Shown here piece after piece: positions 8,793-17,802 of a stretch of 64,000 bases of DNA. The position numbers were made by a program, and so were the translations under genes. How positions within the stretch are numbered: the stretch's first letter is position 1; each line of letters begins with the position of its first letter. This stretch comes from CAVQBJ01 sp963819075 (GTDB lineage Bacteria; Actinomycetota; Thermoleophilia; Solirubrobacterales; Solirubrobacteraceae): contig CAWFUP010000002.1 of assembly GCA_963819075.1 (NCBI GenBank), positions 992,001 to 1,056,000 of the forward strand, in the 5' to 3' direction. The notes under the pieces were generated by a model. It saw only the letters and a list, made by a program, of their open reading frames with translations. It did not search any database and was not told the origin of the DNA.

Positions 8793-11261
8793 TCAGCTGG
8801 TCACGTGGAGCGCGTCCGGCGGTATCGCCGCCGGACGCAGGACCTCGATCCACTGGTACCCGACCGGCGCGTGGCAGACCTGTTGCGCGTTCGTGGCCGG
8901 CGCGACCTCCACGCGGCCGGCATCGGGATCCTCGCGGCGCACGGCGATCGGTCCGAGCAGGTCGGAGACGACATCGGTCCCGTCTCCGCTGCCCGGATGG
9001 AGGCTGCCATTGCCGCGCGTGACGCGCAGCGTGTGCGTGCCGGCCGCGATGCGGACGTCGCCACCGATCTGCAGCCACTGCTGGGGGTACCGTTCCTCGT
9101 AGGCGAGCTGGCCGAGGCGTCGGCCGTCGAGCGCGAACGTCATCGGGCGCCCGACCGAGCCACGCAACCACAGGCTGTAGACGTCGCCCGACGGCACGCT
9201 GAACGTCATCGTGTCCGAGCCTGCGCCGAGGGTCCGCAGGTTGTCGCCGAGGACCTGCCAGTAGTGCGGACGTGTGCCGGTCACGGGCAGGGCCTGGGCG
9301 GTGACCGGCGGCATGACGAACGCGACCGAGGCCCCCGGCCCGGCGCGGCTGACCCAGACCGCGAGCCCCTGGCAGAACGCCGCCGTACGCTCGGTCGGGC
9401 TCCCCGCCAGCGGCAGGTGCACCACGATGTCGCTCGAGGGGCGGTCGCGCCGCCAGACGTTGAAGTACTTCGTGCGCTCGGCGAGGTCGTAGTTGCTCGG
9501 CGCTCGTGACGCGAGCGGCGCGCGCGGCTCGACGATGAGCGGGAAGCTCTGCACGAACGACGGCGCGAACTGGTTGAGGTCGAGCGAGAACTCGACGCCG
9601 CCCTGCGACGGCACCCCCGGCAGGAGCGTGTACACGCCGTTGGCCGGGTTGAGGCTGTCGGACCCCTGCTCCTGGCGCAGGAAGTACTCCGCGAACTCGT
9701 CGAAGGCCGGGTACAGCGCCGGCCCGTGGCCGGCGTAACGCTGGCCGATCGCGTCGAGGTCCGCGTAGCGGGCCGCGGGCGCGATCGCCTCGTCGTGGTA
9801 GGTGAGCGCGTTGCCGTACAGCACGGCGCCGCTGACCACGAGCACGCCGACCCATCCGAGCGCGCGCACCGCGCGCCAGCGGGTCTCGTGCAGCGCGGCC
9901 AGTCCGGTGAAGGCGAGGATGAGCGCGAAGACGCCGGTGATCGTGAACGACTTGAAGCCGATCCACACGCCGGCGTGCTTGATCCAGTAGTACAGGGCGA
10001 TCGGCGTGCCGATGCCCAGCAGCGCGACGGTCCAGCGCCGGCGGTGCAACGTGTAGATCGTGCCCAGGACAGCGAGCGCGATGACGAGCAGGTCGAGGAC
10101 GCGCGTCGGCGTTGGGTGCGCGAGCGGGTAGCGGTAATCCCCGGTCATCCAGATGCCGGCGCTCGGCCACGCCGGCACCGGGTAGGCGAGGTTGCCGTTG
10201 CCGAGGTTGATGACGCCGCCGATCGCCGAGCCCGCGACGCTCGCCAGCTTGATCGAGGTGATGAGGCTCGGCAGCGCGATGACGAGGCTGAGCAGCGCGA
10301 GCACGACCCAGTCGCGCAGGACGCGCAGGCGGCGCCCGGCGCCGCGCACCAACGTGACGACGAACAGGCCGCCATACAGGACGCCTACCCACGGGGCGAT
10401 ACCGAAGCTGAAGCTCGAGATTGCCGCCGAGATCGGCACGGCGAGCGGCAGCATCGTCCATGGCGGGGCCTCCACCTCGCCGGGCAGCCGTTCGGCGAGC
10501 ACAGCGATCATCGTCACGAGCGCGGCGGCGGTCGTCAGCTCCTTGATCCCGCCCTCGAGCGAGTAGGCGTACAGGAGGTTGGCCTGCATCGCGATGACCG
10601 ATCCGACGAGCCGCAGCGGGCGGCTCTCCGTCACGCGCCCGAGCAGCGAGTAGATCGCCACGGCGCCCATCCCGCCGGCCACGGCGATGAACGGCTGGTA
10701 GCACCACGGCACGTCGGTGCGCACGAGCGCCGCGATCGCGCCGAGGGTTCCCTGACCGCCGCCCGGGTAGCCCTCCGGGATGATCTTCTGCATGACGTCG
10801 TGGTACGACGAGTCGTTGAGCGGGAACTGGCGGCCCGCCTCGACGAGATACTTGGCGAAGTCGATCTGAAAGCCGGTATCGACGATGCGCGTGTAGCCGG
10901 TGATCGTCGTCGTGCCAGTGAGCAGGGCGGGCGCGGCGAACACGAGAAACGTGCCGAAGCCGGCGAGCGCCGCCCACGAGATCCCATTCGGACGGCTGAT
11001 CCGCAGCGTTCCGCGGCGGGCCTCGACGCCGAAGCCGACGAGCGCGAAGGCCACGACGATCCACCCCGTGGCCGGCGCCAGCCACGTCATCGACGTCCCG
11101 ATCGCGGACAGGGCGATCGTCAGGCAGAAGCCGACCGGCACGACGAGCGCGGTCGGCAACCACCCGCCGCCGAGGCGCCGCACGAGCAGTCCGCCGCCGA
11201 TGCTGACCCCGAGCAGCACGAGCGGAAACAGGACCCAGGCGCTGACGAACGTTCCGGTCAA
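8793..11261 (-). CDS. Polytopic membrane protein, possible GT-C-type glycosyltransferase
   Basis: An 822-residue integral membrane protein. The first 450 residues contain roughly a dozen hydrophobic segments, starting with SAWVLFPLVLLGVSIGGGLL and ALVVPVGFCLTIALSAIG. The last 300 residues are largely soluble (external), with a beta-rich tail. An Asp/Tyr-rich loop between early helices (IVDTGFQIDFAKYLVEAG, then LNDSSYHDVMQKI) occupies the position of the acidic catalytic loop in GT-C enzymes that use polyprenyl-phosphate sugars. This resemblance is topological only. TTG 11261 is the only in-frame start near the first helix, so the start is uncertain. It lies tail to tail with the 6265 glycosyltransferase and diverges from the GT2 at 11439. 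Confidence 0.65.
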   Translation of the reverse strand: MTGTFVSAWVLFPLVLLGVSIGGGLLVRRLGGGWLPTALVVPVGFCLTIALSAIGTSMTWLAPATGWIVVAFALVGFGVEARRGTLRISRPNGISWAALAGFGTFLVFAAPALLTGTTTITGYTRIVDTGFQIDFAKYLVEAGRQFPLNDSSYHDVMQKIIPEGYPGGGQGTLGAIAALVRTDVPWCYQPFIAVAGGMGAVAIYSLLGRVTESRPLRLVGSVIAMQANLLYAYSLEGGIKELTTAAALVTMIAVLAERLPGEVEAPPWTMLPLAVPISAAISSFSFGIAPWVGVLYGGLFVVTLVRGAGRRLRVLRDWVVLALLSLVIALPSLITSIKLASVAGSAIGGVINLGNGNLAYPVPAWPSAGIWMTGDYRYPLAHPTPTRVLDLLVIALAVLGTIYTLHRRRWTVALLGIGTPIALYYWIKHAGVWIGFKSFTITGVFALILAFTGLAALHETRWRAVRALGWVGVLVVSGAVLYGNALTYHDEAIAPAARYADLDAIGQRYAGHGPALYPAFDEFAEYFLRQEQGSDSLNPANGVYTLLPGVPSQGGVEFSLDLNQFAPSFVQSFPLIVEPRAPLASRAPSNYDLAERTKYFNVWRRDRPSSDIVVHLPLAGSPTERTAAFCQGLAVWVSRAGPGASVAFVMPPVTAQALPVTGTRPHYWQVLGDNLRTLGAGSDTMTFSVPSGDVYSLWLRGSVGRPMTFALDGRRLGQLAYEERYPQQWLQIGGDVRIAAGTHTLRVTRGNGSLHPGSGDGTDVVSDLLGPIAVRREDPDAGRVEVAPATNAQQVCHAPVGYQWIEVLRPAAIPPDALHVTS

Positions 11262-11438
11262 GTGATGGTCACGGGCAAGGGAGGTGGGTGACGAGCGCGG
11301 CCCGCCGCCCGGCCGCCCGGCCGACGCGCGCCGGGTCTCCGCCGGATGCGTGTCAGGCGGCCCGCCGAGGGCACAGATGCTGCAACGGGTGCAGCCTCCA
11401 AACGGAGCGGGGAATATACCGGCTACGGTGGTCCGGTC

Positions 11439-12446
11439 ATGGAGCGTGGACCATCGACGAGGGGCCCCGAGCCTCGCGCTGAGGAGAACTCGGACGCGTC
11501 GAGACCGGCGTGGCAGGCGGTCGTGCTCAGCTGGAACGGGCGCGAGGACACGGTGCGCTGCCTCGAGTCACTGGAGCGTCTCGACCGCAGCCGCGTCGGG
11601 GTCATCTGCGTCGACAACGGCTCGACGGACGGCTCGGCGCAGGCCGTGCGCGAGCGCTTCCCCGACGTCACGCTCATCGAGGCTGGCGCCAACCTGGGCT
11701 ACGCCGGGGGCAACAACCTCGGCCTGCGCGACGCGCTCGCCCAGGGAGCGCGCTGGATCATGCTGGTCAACAACGACGCGACGGTCGCCCCGGATGTGAT
11801 CGAGGGCTTCGAGCGCGCCGCCGCCGCACGCCCGCGGGCCGGCATCCTCGCCGGGAAGGTGTATCTCGCCGATCGCCCGCAGACGATCTGGTTCGCCGGT
11901 CAACGCGTCGGGACGCTGACCGGCTACTCCGGTCGGCCACGAGGGTATGGACGACGCGACGGCCCTCGCTATGAGCGCGTGCAGGACACCGCGCGCGCGG
12001 TTGGTGCACTGATGGCGATCTCGCGCCAGGCGATCGCCGAGGTCGGCCTGCTCGACGAGGACCTGTTCGCCTATGTCGAGGACGTCGATTGGGCCCTGCG
12101 CGTGCGCGAGGCCGGGCGCGAGGTCGTGTTCGCGCCCGATGCGCACGCCTGGCATCGCGTGTCGGCCTCCACGGGCGGTGAGGCCGCATCGACGCACACG
12201 CTGTACTACGGCGTGCGCAACACGGTCGTCGTATGCGAGCGCCACCGCCCACTGGGCCGCGTCGGCAACGCCACCCGGCGAGCATCGATCGCGCTGACGT
12301 TCGCCGCCCACGCCGTGACCCGCGCCGATCGGCGGCGTGCCCTGGAGGCGGTGCGCGAGGGGTTACGCGACGCGCGGGCGGGCCGGCTTGGGCTGCGCGG
12401 CGCGTCGGGGCGCGGTCAGGCCGAGCCGGCCACGGCCCGCCGGTAG
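11439..12446 (+). CDS. Family 2 glycosyltransferase (rhamnosyltransferase-like)
   Basis: A 335-residue GT2. WQAVVLSWNGREDTVRCLES near residues 22-41 is the opening strand, VICVDNGSTDGSA the nucleotide-binding loop, ANLGYAGGNNLGL and IMLVNNDATVAPDVI the NND metal/donor motif. FAYVEDVDWALRVREAG is the ED-x-D acceptor motif. The sequence style matches WbbL-like rhamnosyltransferases, though the donor is not proven. ATG 11439 is preferred over upstream in-frame ATG/GTG codons because the intervening 31 residues lack family resemblance and TACGGT (11424-11429) sits 9 bases before it like a -10 box of a near-leaderless transcript. Its last 31 bases overlap the convergent GT4. Confidence 0.83.
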   Translation: MERGPSTRGPEPRAEENSDASRPAWQAVVLSWNGREDTVRCLESLERLDRSRVGVICVDNGSTDGSAQAVRERFPDVTLIEAGANLGYAGGNNLGLRDALAQGARWIMLVNNDATVAPDVIEGFERAAAARPRAGILAGKVYLADRPQTIWFAGQRVGTLTGYSGRPRGYGRRDGPRYERVQDTARAVGALMAISRQAIAEVGLLDEDLFAYVEDVDWALRVREAGREVVFAPDAHAWHRVSASTGGEAASTHTLYYGVRNTVVVCERHRPLGRVGNATRRASIALTFAAHAVTRADRRRALEAVREGLRDARAGRLGLRGASGRGQAEPATARR

Positions 12447-13546
12447 CTCTCCAGCGTCCCGCGCGCCGATTGCGCCCAGCTGAAGTCGGCCGCCTGCCGG
12501 CGGCCGGCCTCGCGTAGGTGCGCGACGAGCGCATCGTCGCGCAGGATGCGTGCGAGCGCCTCGGCCGCCTGCGACGGCTCGCGGGGGTCGAAGTACAGGG
12601 CCGCTTCGCCGCCGACCTCGCGCAGCGCCGGCAGGTCGGAGCATGTCACCGGCACCGAGCGGGCCATCGCCTCGAGGACCGGCAGGCCGAAGCCCTCGTG
12701 CAGCGAGGGCACGAACACGCAGTGGGCGACCGCGTAGAGCCCGTCGAGGGAGCGACGGTCGACCGACCCGAGCCCGCGCATGTCCCTTCCCACACCGAGC
12801 GCGCGCGCCTGGCGGGCGAGGTCGTCCCCGTCGGTACCCTGGCCGGCGAGGACGAGCAGCGGTCGGCGCTCGAGCTCGAGCAGTGACAACGCCGACAGGG
12901 CCAGCCCGAGGTTCTTGTGCGGCAGGTTCGTGGCCACGACGAGGATGACCGGACGGTCGGCGACATCGAGCCGTGCGCGCCACCCCACCGCACCTGCGTG
13001 GGCATCCCCGAGCGGCAGGCGCACGCCATTGGGCACGACGTCGATCCGCGCCGGATCCACGTCGAGGTGCGAGACGAGCTCGTCGCGGCCGGCACCGGAC
13101 ACGGCGATGATGCGCGCGGCGCGGGCCGCGGCGCCGCGCACCAGCACGTCGGTGCCGCGGCGCATCGGCCACGAGAGCAGCTCTGGCAGCGCCAGGTACT
13201 GGACGTCGTGGATCGTCACCACGCGACCGAAGCGGCCGGTGAACGGCGCGAAGTTGGCCATCGAGTGCAGGACGTCGACGCCGGCGCGCGCCGCGGCAAC
13301 CGGGAGCAGCGCGAGCTCGCCGGCCGCCCACTGCTCGGGGCGTCGCGCGGTCACGGGCAGGCGCACGACGGCCACGTCGGGGCCGAGGTCGGCGGCGAGC
13401 GACGCCGCCGCCTCGCGGTTGGCGAAGGCGGTGAAGCGATGGTCGGGGGCGATTTCGCTCATGCTCGCGATCAGCTCGCGCGCGTACGTTTCGCGGCCGC
13501 CGGTCTCGCCGGCGAGCAGGAACAGCAGGTCGAGACCGACGTGCAT
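12416..13546 (-). CDS. Family 4 glycosyltransferase
   Basis: A 376-residue GT-B enzyme of typical length. Residues 1-20 (MHVGLDLLFLLAGETGGRET) give the N-terminal glycine loop. VVTIHDVQYLALPELL and RIIAVSGAGRDELVSHL mark the first Rossmann domain. VDVVPNG-type sequence (IDVVPNGVRLPLG) opens the second domain, and CVFVPSLHEGFGLPVLEAMA near residue 290 contains the E-x7-E donor phosphate-binding motif. It resembles mannosyl/rhamnosyltransferases of exopolysaccharide loci. ATG 13546 shares a base with the stop of the upstream GT2 (ATGA overlap), so translation is coupled. It is the last gene of a minus-strand operon of DPM1-like GT2, DUF2304, GT2 and GT4. Confidence 0.87.
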   Translation of the reverse strand: MHVGLDLLFLLAGETGGRETYARELIASMSEIAPDHRFTAFANREAAASLAADLGPDVAVVRLPVTARRPEQWAAGELALLPVAAARAGVDVLHSMANFAPFTGRFGRVVTIHDVQYLALPELLSWPMRRGTDVLVRGAAARAARIIAVSGAGRDELVSHLDVDPARIDVVPNGVRLPLGDAHAGAVGWRARLDVADRPVILVVATNLPHKNLGLALSALSLLELERRPLLVLAGQGTDGDDLARQARALGVGRDMRGLGSVDRRSLDGLYAVAHCVFVPSLHEGFGLPVLEAMARSVPVTCSDLPALREVGGEAALYFDPREPSQAAEALARILRDDALVAHLREAGRRQAADFSWAQSARGTLESYRRAVAGSA

Positions 13547-14583
13547 CAGCGTGCGCGGCCGGCGAGCAGGCGCTTGACGATCGCCCAATAGCGCGCCTGC
13601 AGTCGCACGGCCAGCCCGGCCGATGCGATCGCCAGGTACGGGCTGTCGAGGGAGGCGGTCAGGTGCTCGGCGAAGCCGCGGGCGTCGATGCCGCGCTCGC
13701 GCTGAACGACGCGCCGCCGGCGCAGCGTGCGGGGCAGTCCGGCGGCGACCGCGACCTGGGCGCGGAGCTTGGCCCAGAGCCAGCCGTCGCGGGCGGCGAC
13801 CGCGAGCAGGGCGAGCTCGGATGCGAGCAGCGCGGGGGCGAGCAGCCACAGCAGCCGCGCGGGGTACACGCTCAACAGCGTGCGCCAGCGGTTGCGCTCC
13901 AGCCAGAACCATTTCGACATCCCCTTGTCGAACTCGTAGCCGTGGGTGACGCGGGCGCTCGGCACGATTCCGACCCCCAGTCCCGAGAGCCACAGGCGCA
14001 GGCCGAGGTCGAGATCCTCGGCGTACATGAAGTACCACGGCTCGAGCCCTCCGACGCGCTCCCAGGCGCTGCGGCGCACGACCATCGCGGCGCCCGACGG
14101 GAAGGCGATCTCCGCCGGACCGCTCGGCAGCGCCTCGGCCGGCTTGTCGCAGTCGCCGGCCCAGCCGATGCCGATGTAGTGCACGACCCCGCCGCTCGTG
14201 TTGATGCGTCCGTCGGGGAGCATCACGGCCGCCTGCCACGCCCCCCAGGCAGGCTGCGTCTGCGCCGCAGCGCGCAGCGCGTCGAGGCAGCCGCCCTGCG
14301 GCTCGCAGTCCGGGTTGAGGAAGAGCAGCAGGGGTGCCTGTGTCGCGCGCGCGCCGCATTGGCAGCCGGCGGCGAAACCGAGGTTCGCGCCCGTCTCCAT
14401 TACGCCGACGCGCTCGCCGAGCGAGCGTGCCACCCTGAGCGTGTCGTCGCACGACGCGTTATCGACGAGCAGCAGCTCATCGTCGCCGCGCAGCTGGGGA
14501 ACGAGCGCCGCGGCGAGACCGGGGAGATGGCGCGCCGAATCGTGGGTGACCACGATCACCGCGATCGAGTCCGGCTTGCTCAC
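13546..14583 (-). CDS. Family 2 glycosyltransferase (WbbL-like)
   Basis: A 345-residue GT2 with IAVIVVTHDSARHLPGLAAA at residues 7-26, LLLVDNASCDDTLRVA, ANLGFAAGCQCGARAT, LLLFLNPDCEPQGG (NPD in place of DxD, common in the rhamnosyltransferase branch) and YAEDLDLGLRLWLSG. The C-terminal third (LLSVYPARLLWLLAPALLAS and neighbours) is hydrophobic, suggesting membrane association, as seen in WbbL-like enzymes. GTG 14583 lies 4 bases after the stop of the DUF2304 gene. It overlaps the following GT4 by the ATGA junction at 13546. Context: third gene of the operon headed by a polyprenyl-phosphate sugar synthase, so its acceptor is probably lipid-linked. Donor identity is inferred only. Confidence 0.85.
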   Translation of the reverse strand: MSKPDSIAVIVVTHDSARHLPGLAAALVPQLRGDDELLLVDNASCDDTLRVARSLGERVGVMETGANLGFAAGCQCGARATQAPLLLFLNPDCEPQGGCLDALRAAAQTQPAWGAWQAAVMLPDGRINTSGGVVHYIGIGWAGDCDKPAEALPSGPAEIAFPSGAAMVVRRSAWERVGGLEPWYFMYAEDLDLGLRLWLSGLGVGIVPSARVTHGYEFDKGMSKWFWLERNRWRTLLSVYPARLLWLLAPALLASELALLAVAARDGWLWAKLRAQVAVAAGLPRTLRRRRVVQRERGIDARGFAEHLTASLDSPYLAIASAGLAVRLQARYWAIVKRLLAGRAR

Positions 14584-14587
14584 GAGG

Positions 14588-15067
14588 TCAGCCGGTGCGG
14601 GTCAGCTTCTCGGCGTTCGCTGCCAGCGCCGCGCGGTCTTCATCGCCGGCCGCCGGCGGCTCGCGGGTGAGCACCGGCTCGCTCAAACCGGCCTCGGTGA
14701 GCTTCGCCTCCTGCTCGTCGAGGCGCTGCTGGAGGATCGCCAGGCGCTGGGCGAGCATCGTGTTCTGCCCCGCGAGACGGGAGATGGCGAGCGAGAAGTG
14801 CACGAGCAGGATGAGCCCGAGCCCAAGCGCGACCGCGAACAGCGCCGACGGCGGGTAGTGGATGCCGACCTTGTAGGAGAGCGTCGTCAGCAGCCCGCGC
14901 CAGACGACGAACACCAGCAGCACGATCGTCGCGAACAGCCACAGCAGCGCGTAGCGCTCGGTGAGGTGCTTGCGTCGTACGAGCTCGAGGATCACCAGCA
15001 GGAGCCCGCCGAGCACGACGACCGCGGCGAGGCGCTGGCTGTCGGCGATACCGACGAGAGCCGTCAT
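14588..15067 (-). CDS. DUF2304 membrane protein
   Basis: A 159-residue protein with three hydrophobic segments (about residues 12-28, 41-57 and 76-97; for example AAVVVLGGLLLVILELV) and a basic RRKHLTERYALLW loop between the first two. The C-terminal 60 residues form a charged coiled-coil tail. Layout and the R-R-x-L-T-E-R-Y-A-L-L-W motif match DUF2304, a family that commonly neighbours DPM1-like GT2 genes. Its function is not established; a helper or membrane partner of the adjacent polyprenyl-phosphate glycosyltransferase is the usual guess. ATG 15067 overlaps the stop of that gene by 4 bases, supporting co-translation. Confidence 0.8.
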   Translation of the reverse strand: MTALVGIADSQRLAAVVVLGGLLLVILELVRRKHLTERYALLWLFATIVLLVFVVWRGLLTTLSYKVGIHYPPSALFAVALGLGLILLVHFSLAISRLAGQNTMLAQRLAILQQRLDEQEAKLTEAGLSEPVLTREPPAAGDEDRAALAANAEKLTRTG

Positions 15068-15816
15068 GCCGGGTGCTCCGCGCGCAGCTGCGCCTCGTGT
15101 GGCTCGGTCACCGAGTAGGAGCGGAAGAGGCCGATGAAGATCGCCAGCAGCACCTTGATCATGTAGTAGACGGATTGGGTGTGTGAGATCGCCGAGGTCC
15201 CAGTCGTGCGCGGCCGCATCCGCACGGGAACCTCGCAGCTCTTCAGCCGGTGGGCGTGCATGAGCAGGATCGCCTCGACCTCAGGGTAGTCGTGGGGGTA
15301 GTCGCGGGCGAAGAGCTCGATGCCGCGCCGGTTGGTCATGCGAAAGCCCGACGTTGGATCGGTGACCGGCTGGCGAGTGATGAGCGAGACGATGCGGGCG
15401 AACAGGCGAATGCCGACGCGGCGCGTGGCCGAGGAGCGAAAGCCGTCGGTGTCGGAGGCCAGGAAGCGCGAGCCGGTGACCATGTTCAGCGCCGGGTCCT
15501 CGCGCAGTCGCCGCAGCAGCTCGTGGATGTGGCGCGGATCGTGCTGTCCATCGCCGTCGACCTGGACGGCGACGTCGTAGCCGTTCTCGAGCGCGAACAG
15601 GTAGCCGGCCTGCATCGCTCCGCCGATCCCGAGGTTGAACGGGACGCGGAGCACGCGCGCCCCGGCGGCGGCGGCGGCGCTCGCCGTCGCGTCGGCCGAG
15701 CCGTCGTCGATGACCACCACGTCGAATCCTGGCGCGCAGCGCCGCACCTCCTGGACGGTGGCGCCGATCGCCTCGACTTCGTTGTAGGCGGGGATGATCG
15801 CGAGATGACGCGTCAT
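15064..15816 (-). CDS. DPM1-like polyprenyl-phosphate glycosyltransferase (GT2)
   Basis: A 250-residue GT2 of the dolichol-phosphate mannosyltransferase-like group. HLAIIPAYNEVEAIGATVQE at residues 4-23, VVVIDDGSADATASAA, FNLGIGGAMQAGYLFAL, and VAVQVDGDGQHDPRHI carrying the D-x-D. TGSRF and DPTSGFRMTNRRGIELFA follow; the P-T-S-G-F-R motif is diagnostic of the group. Such enzymes load a sugar on undecaprenyl phosphate at the cytoplasmic face for later use outside. ATG 15816 is preceded, 5 bases away, by a perfect palindrome (15821-15834) that may be an operator. It heads an operon with DUF2304, GT2 and GT4. Confidence 0.87.
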   Translation of the reverse strand: MTRHLAIIPAYNEVEAIGATVQEVRRCAPGFDVVVIDDGSADATASAAAAAGARVLRVPFNLGIGGAMQAGYLFALENGYDVAVQVDGDGQHDPRHIHELLRRLREDPALNMVTGSRFLASDTDGFRSSATRRVGIRLFARIVSLITRQPVTDPTSGFRMTNRRGIELFARDYPHDYPEVEAILLMHAHRLKSCEVPVRMRPRTTGTSAISHTQSVYYMIKVLLAIFIGLFRSYSVTEPHEAQLRAEHPA

Positions 15817-15820
15817 GGAC

Positions 15821-15834
15821 GTTGATGTATCAAC
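15821..15834. promoter_or_regulatory. 14-bp palindrome before the DPM1-like operon
   Basis: GTTGAT-GT-ATCAAC is a perfect inverted repeat (6-base arms, 2-base centre) located 5 bases upstream of the ATG at 15816 on the minus strand. It lies just where a repressor would block transcription start or ribosome access. No second copy was noticed near other genes of the window. Confidence 0.35.
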
Positions 15835-15931
15835 ACGGTTGCAGGGTATTTGCTGCGCCACGGGCGCCGCGCAGCGGCTGCAGCCTTCCCCAGACCGTAG
15901 CGTTGGATCGGGGCGTTGCCAAGCGGCGGGC

Positions 15932-16855
15932 TCAGTGGTGCCTCCGGCGGGCACGGGCGCGCAGCAGCTGGCCGCCGATCGACAGGGCCGCCCCCGGCCC
16001 GCCCTCGGTGAGCGCCGCCCGGCCATAGCGGAGCGCCTCGCCGCGCTGCCGGCGAGCCGCGTGATCGCGCGCCTGCCCGAGCAGCAGCGCCGTGCGCATC
16101 GTGCGCGCACGCCGGGCGAGCTCGGGATGGCGCGCGGCGACGAGCGCCATCGCCATCATCCCCTCCTCGAAGGACGTGCCGTCGTTCGTCGCGCGCGTCG
16201 AGAAGTTGTCGGCGTGGCGGCGGTAGCGCACGAGGACGTCGTCGATGACGCCGCAGCGACCCTGGCGGAAGATCTCGATGTCGAACAGCCAGTCGTTGGT
16301 GAAGCGCAGTCGCTCGTCGAAGCCGCCGGGCGGGCACAGACCCGAGCGGATCATCGTGGCCGACGGCAGCATCCGGTAGGTCGGGTCGAACCACAGCTCG
16401 ACGCCGCCGGGGCGCAGCGGGGCGCCGTTGGCCACCTCGGAGAAGCGGCCGATGATGGCGCCGGTCTCGGACTGGAACATCTCGGCGTCGTGCACGACGC
16501 CCGCGGCGCCGGCGTCCGCGGCGAGCACCGCCACCTGGCGCTCCAGCTTGACCGGCAGCATCACGTCGTCGGCGTCGAGCCAGGCGATCAGCTCGCCGCG
16601 GCGCCGCGCGAGCGCGCGGTTGAGCGCGACCGACTTGCCGGCGTTCTGCTCGCCGCGCACGACCTGGATGCGCTCGGGATGGCGCCGCGCGTAGGCCTGC
16701 GCGACGTCGCTGGTGTCGTCGGTCGACCCGTCGTCGGAGACGATGATCTCGTAGTCCGTGAACGTCTGGGCGAGGACGCTGTCGAGCGCCTCGCCGAGGA
16801 ACGGTCCAGCGTTGTAGGCGGCCATCAGCACGCTCACGCGCGGCGGGGTCGACAT
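15932..16855 (-). CDS. Family 2 glycosyltransferase
   Basis: About 307 residues. RVSVLMAAYNAGPFLGEALD opens the GT-A fold, YEIIVSDDGSTDDTSDVA and ELIAWLDADDVMLP follow with a canonical D-A-D-D, and CPPGGFDERLRFTNDWLFDI gives the acceptor-side region ending in a YRRHADNFS segment. This is the WcaA/EpsJ-like subgroup. The C-terminal 60 residues are Arg/Ala-rich and probably contact membrane. ATG 16855 is selected; in-frame ATGs at 16864 and 16885 are possible. It is monocistronic in the minus direction. The 126 bases between it and the DPM1-like operon hold no gene and only the palindrome at 15821. Confidence 0.84.
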   Translation of the reverse strand: MSTPPRVSVLMAAYNAGPFLGEALDSVLAQTFTDYEIIVSDDGSTDDTSDVAQAYARRHPERIQVVRGEQNAGKSVALNRALARRRGELIAWLDADDVMLPVKLERQVAVLAADAGAAGVVHDAEMFQSETGAIIGRFSEVANGAPLRPGGVELWFDPTYRMLPSATMIRSGLCPPGGFDERLRFTNDWLFDIEIFRQGRCGVIDDVLVRYRRHADNFSTRATNDGTSFEEGMMAMALVAARHPELARRARTMRTALLLGQARDHAARRQRGEALRYGRAALTEGGPGAALSIGGQLLRARARRRHH

Positions 16856-17001
16856 CGCGAGCATTATTCCGCGAGGCCGCGACATGGCGCTGCCGCGCGG
16901 CCCCCTGCTCCAGGGTTACATGGTCATGACGCCCGCAACCGAGCTCCCGGCGCACGTGGCCGAGAACCTTCAGGCGTGGAGCCATCGGCCGCCGGTAGGG
17001 C

Positions 17002-17007
17002 TACGCT
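17002..17007 (+). promoter_or_regulatory. -10 box TACGCT placed for leaderless transcription
   Basis: TACGCT ends 7 bases before ATG 17015. The same hexamer and exact 7-base spacing occur before GTG 29034 and ATG 29677. A transcript initiated at normal distance would begin at or beside the start codon. This promoter would drive the heptose operon 17015-23411. Confidence 0.55.
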
Positions 17008-17014
17008 TGGGAGC

Positions 17015-17725
17015 ATGCTCGACGACCTGAACGTCCGGATTTTCGCTGACGGCGCCGACCTCGATGCGATCCTCGCGCTGAGCGCCGATCCCCGCATCGT
17101 CGGGTTCACGACAAATCCGACGCTCATGTGGAAGGCCGGACTGACCGACTACGCCGAGTTCGCTCAGCGGCTGCTCGAGCGGATCACGCACCATCCGATC
17201 TCCTTCGAGGTCTTCGCCGACGATGCCGATGAGATGCGCCGCCAGGCGAAGCTCATCGCCGCCTGGGGCGAGAACGTGTACGTGAAGATCCCGGTGAGCA
17301 CGACGTCGGGCGAGTCAATGGCGCCGCTCGTGCGCGAGCTGTCGGAGTCCGGCGTGAAGGTCAACGTGACCGCGCTGTTCACGACGGCCCAGGTCGAGCT
17401 GCTCACCACCGCCGTCAAGGACGGAGCGCCGTCCTATCTGTCGGTCTTCGCCGGACGCATCGCGGACGCGGGGGTCGACCCGGTCCCGATCATGGCGAGG
17501 GCGGTCGACATCATGGTCGCTGCGCCGCGTTCCGAGTTGATCTGGGCGTCGCCGCGCGAGCTGCTCAACCTCGTGCAGGCCCATGAGGTCGGCTGTCACA
17601 TCATCACGATGACCCACGACCTGCTCAAGAAGCTCGACCTGCTCGGCAAGAGCCTCGAGGTCTTCTCGCTCGAGACGGTCCAGATGTTCCATCGCGACGC
17701 CCTCACGGCCGGCTTCACGCTCTAG
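17015..17725 (+). CDS. Transaldolase/fructose-6-phosphate aldolase family protein
   Basis: A 236-residue small class I aldolase. IFADGADLDAILAL near residues 9-22, VGFTTNPTLMWKAG at 29-42 (the T-T-N-P signature), VYVKIPVS at 88-95 with the Schiff-base lysine at about 91, VNVTALFTTAQV, and SVFAGRIADAGVDPVPIM with the conserved phosphate-pocket arginine. Length matches the short transaldolase/FSA group rather than the 315-residue TalB type. As first gene of the heptose operon it may form or consume sedoheptulose 7-phosphate, the precursor of NDP-heptoses. This role is inferred from context; a novel aldol carbon-chain step on a nucleotide-sugar precursor is also possible. It is preceded by the TACGCT box at 17002 and followed 77 bases later by the epimerase. 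Confidence 0.87.
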   Translation: MLDDLNVRIFADGADLDAILALSADPRIVGFTTNPTLMWKAGLTDYAEFAQRLLERITHHPISFEVFADDADEMRRQAKLIAAWGENVYVKIPVSTTSGESMAPLVRELSESGVKVNVTALFTTAQVELLTTAVKDGAPSYLSVFAGRIADAGVDPVPIMARAVDIMVAAPRSELIWASPRELLNLVQAHEVGCHIITMTHDLLKKLDLLGKSLEVFSLETVQMFHRDALTAGFTL

Positions 17726-17802
17726 CCGATGTGCGACGCTCATCGCCTCACGGCGCGGGCCGTGGCCGCGCGCGCTCGCGCGCCCGAACGATCGGTCCCG
17801 TC

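Noticed and set aside
6175..11163. A minus-strand open frame of over 1600 codons
   Set aside because: It is antisense to the 836-residue glycosyltransferase and out of phase with the membrane protein at 8793-11261, rich in Arg/Ala with no motif; a GC-rich shadow frame.
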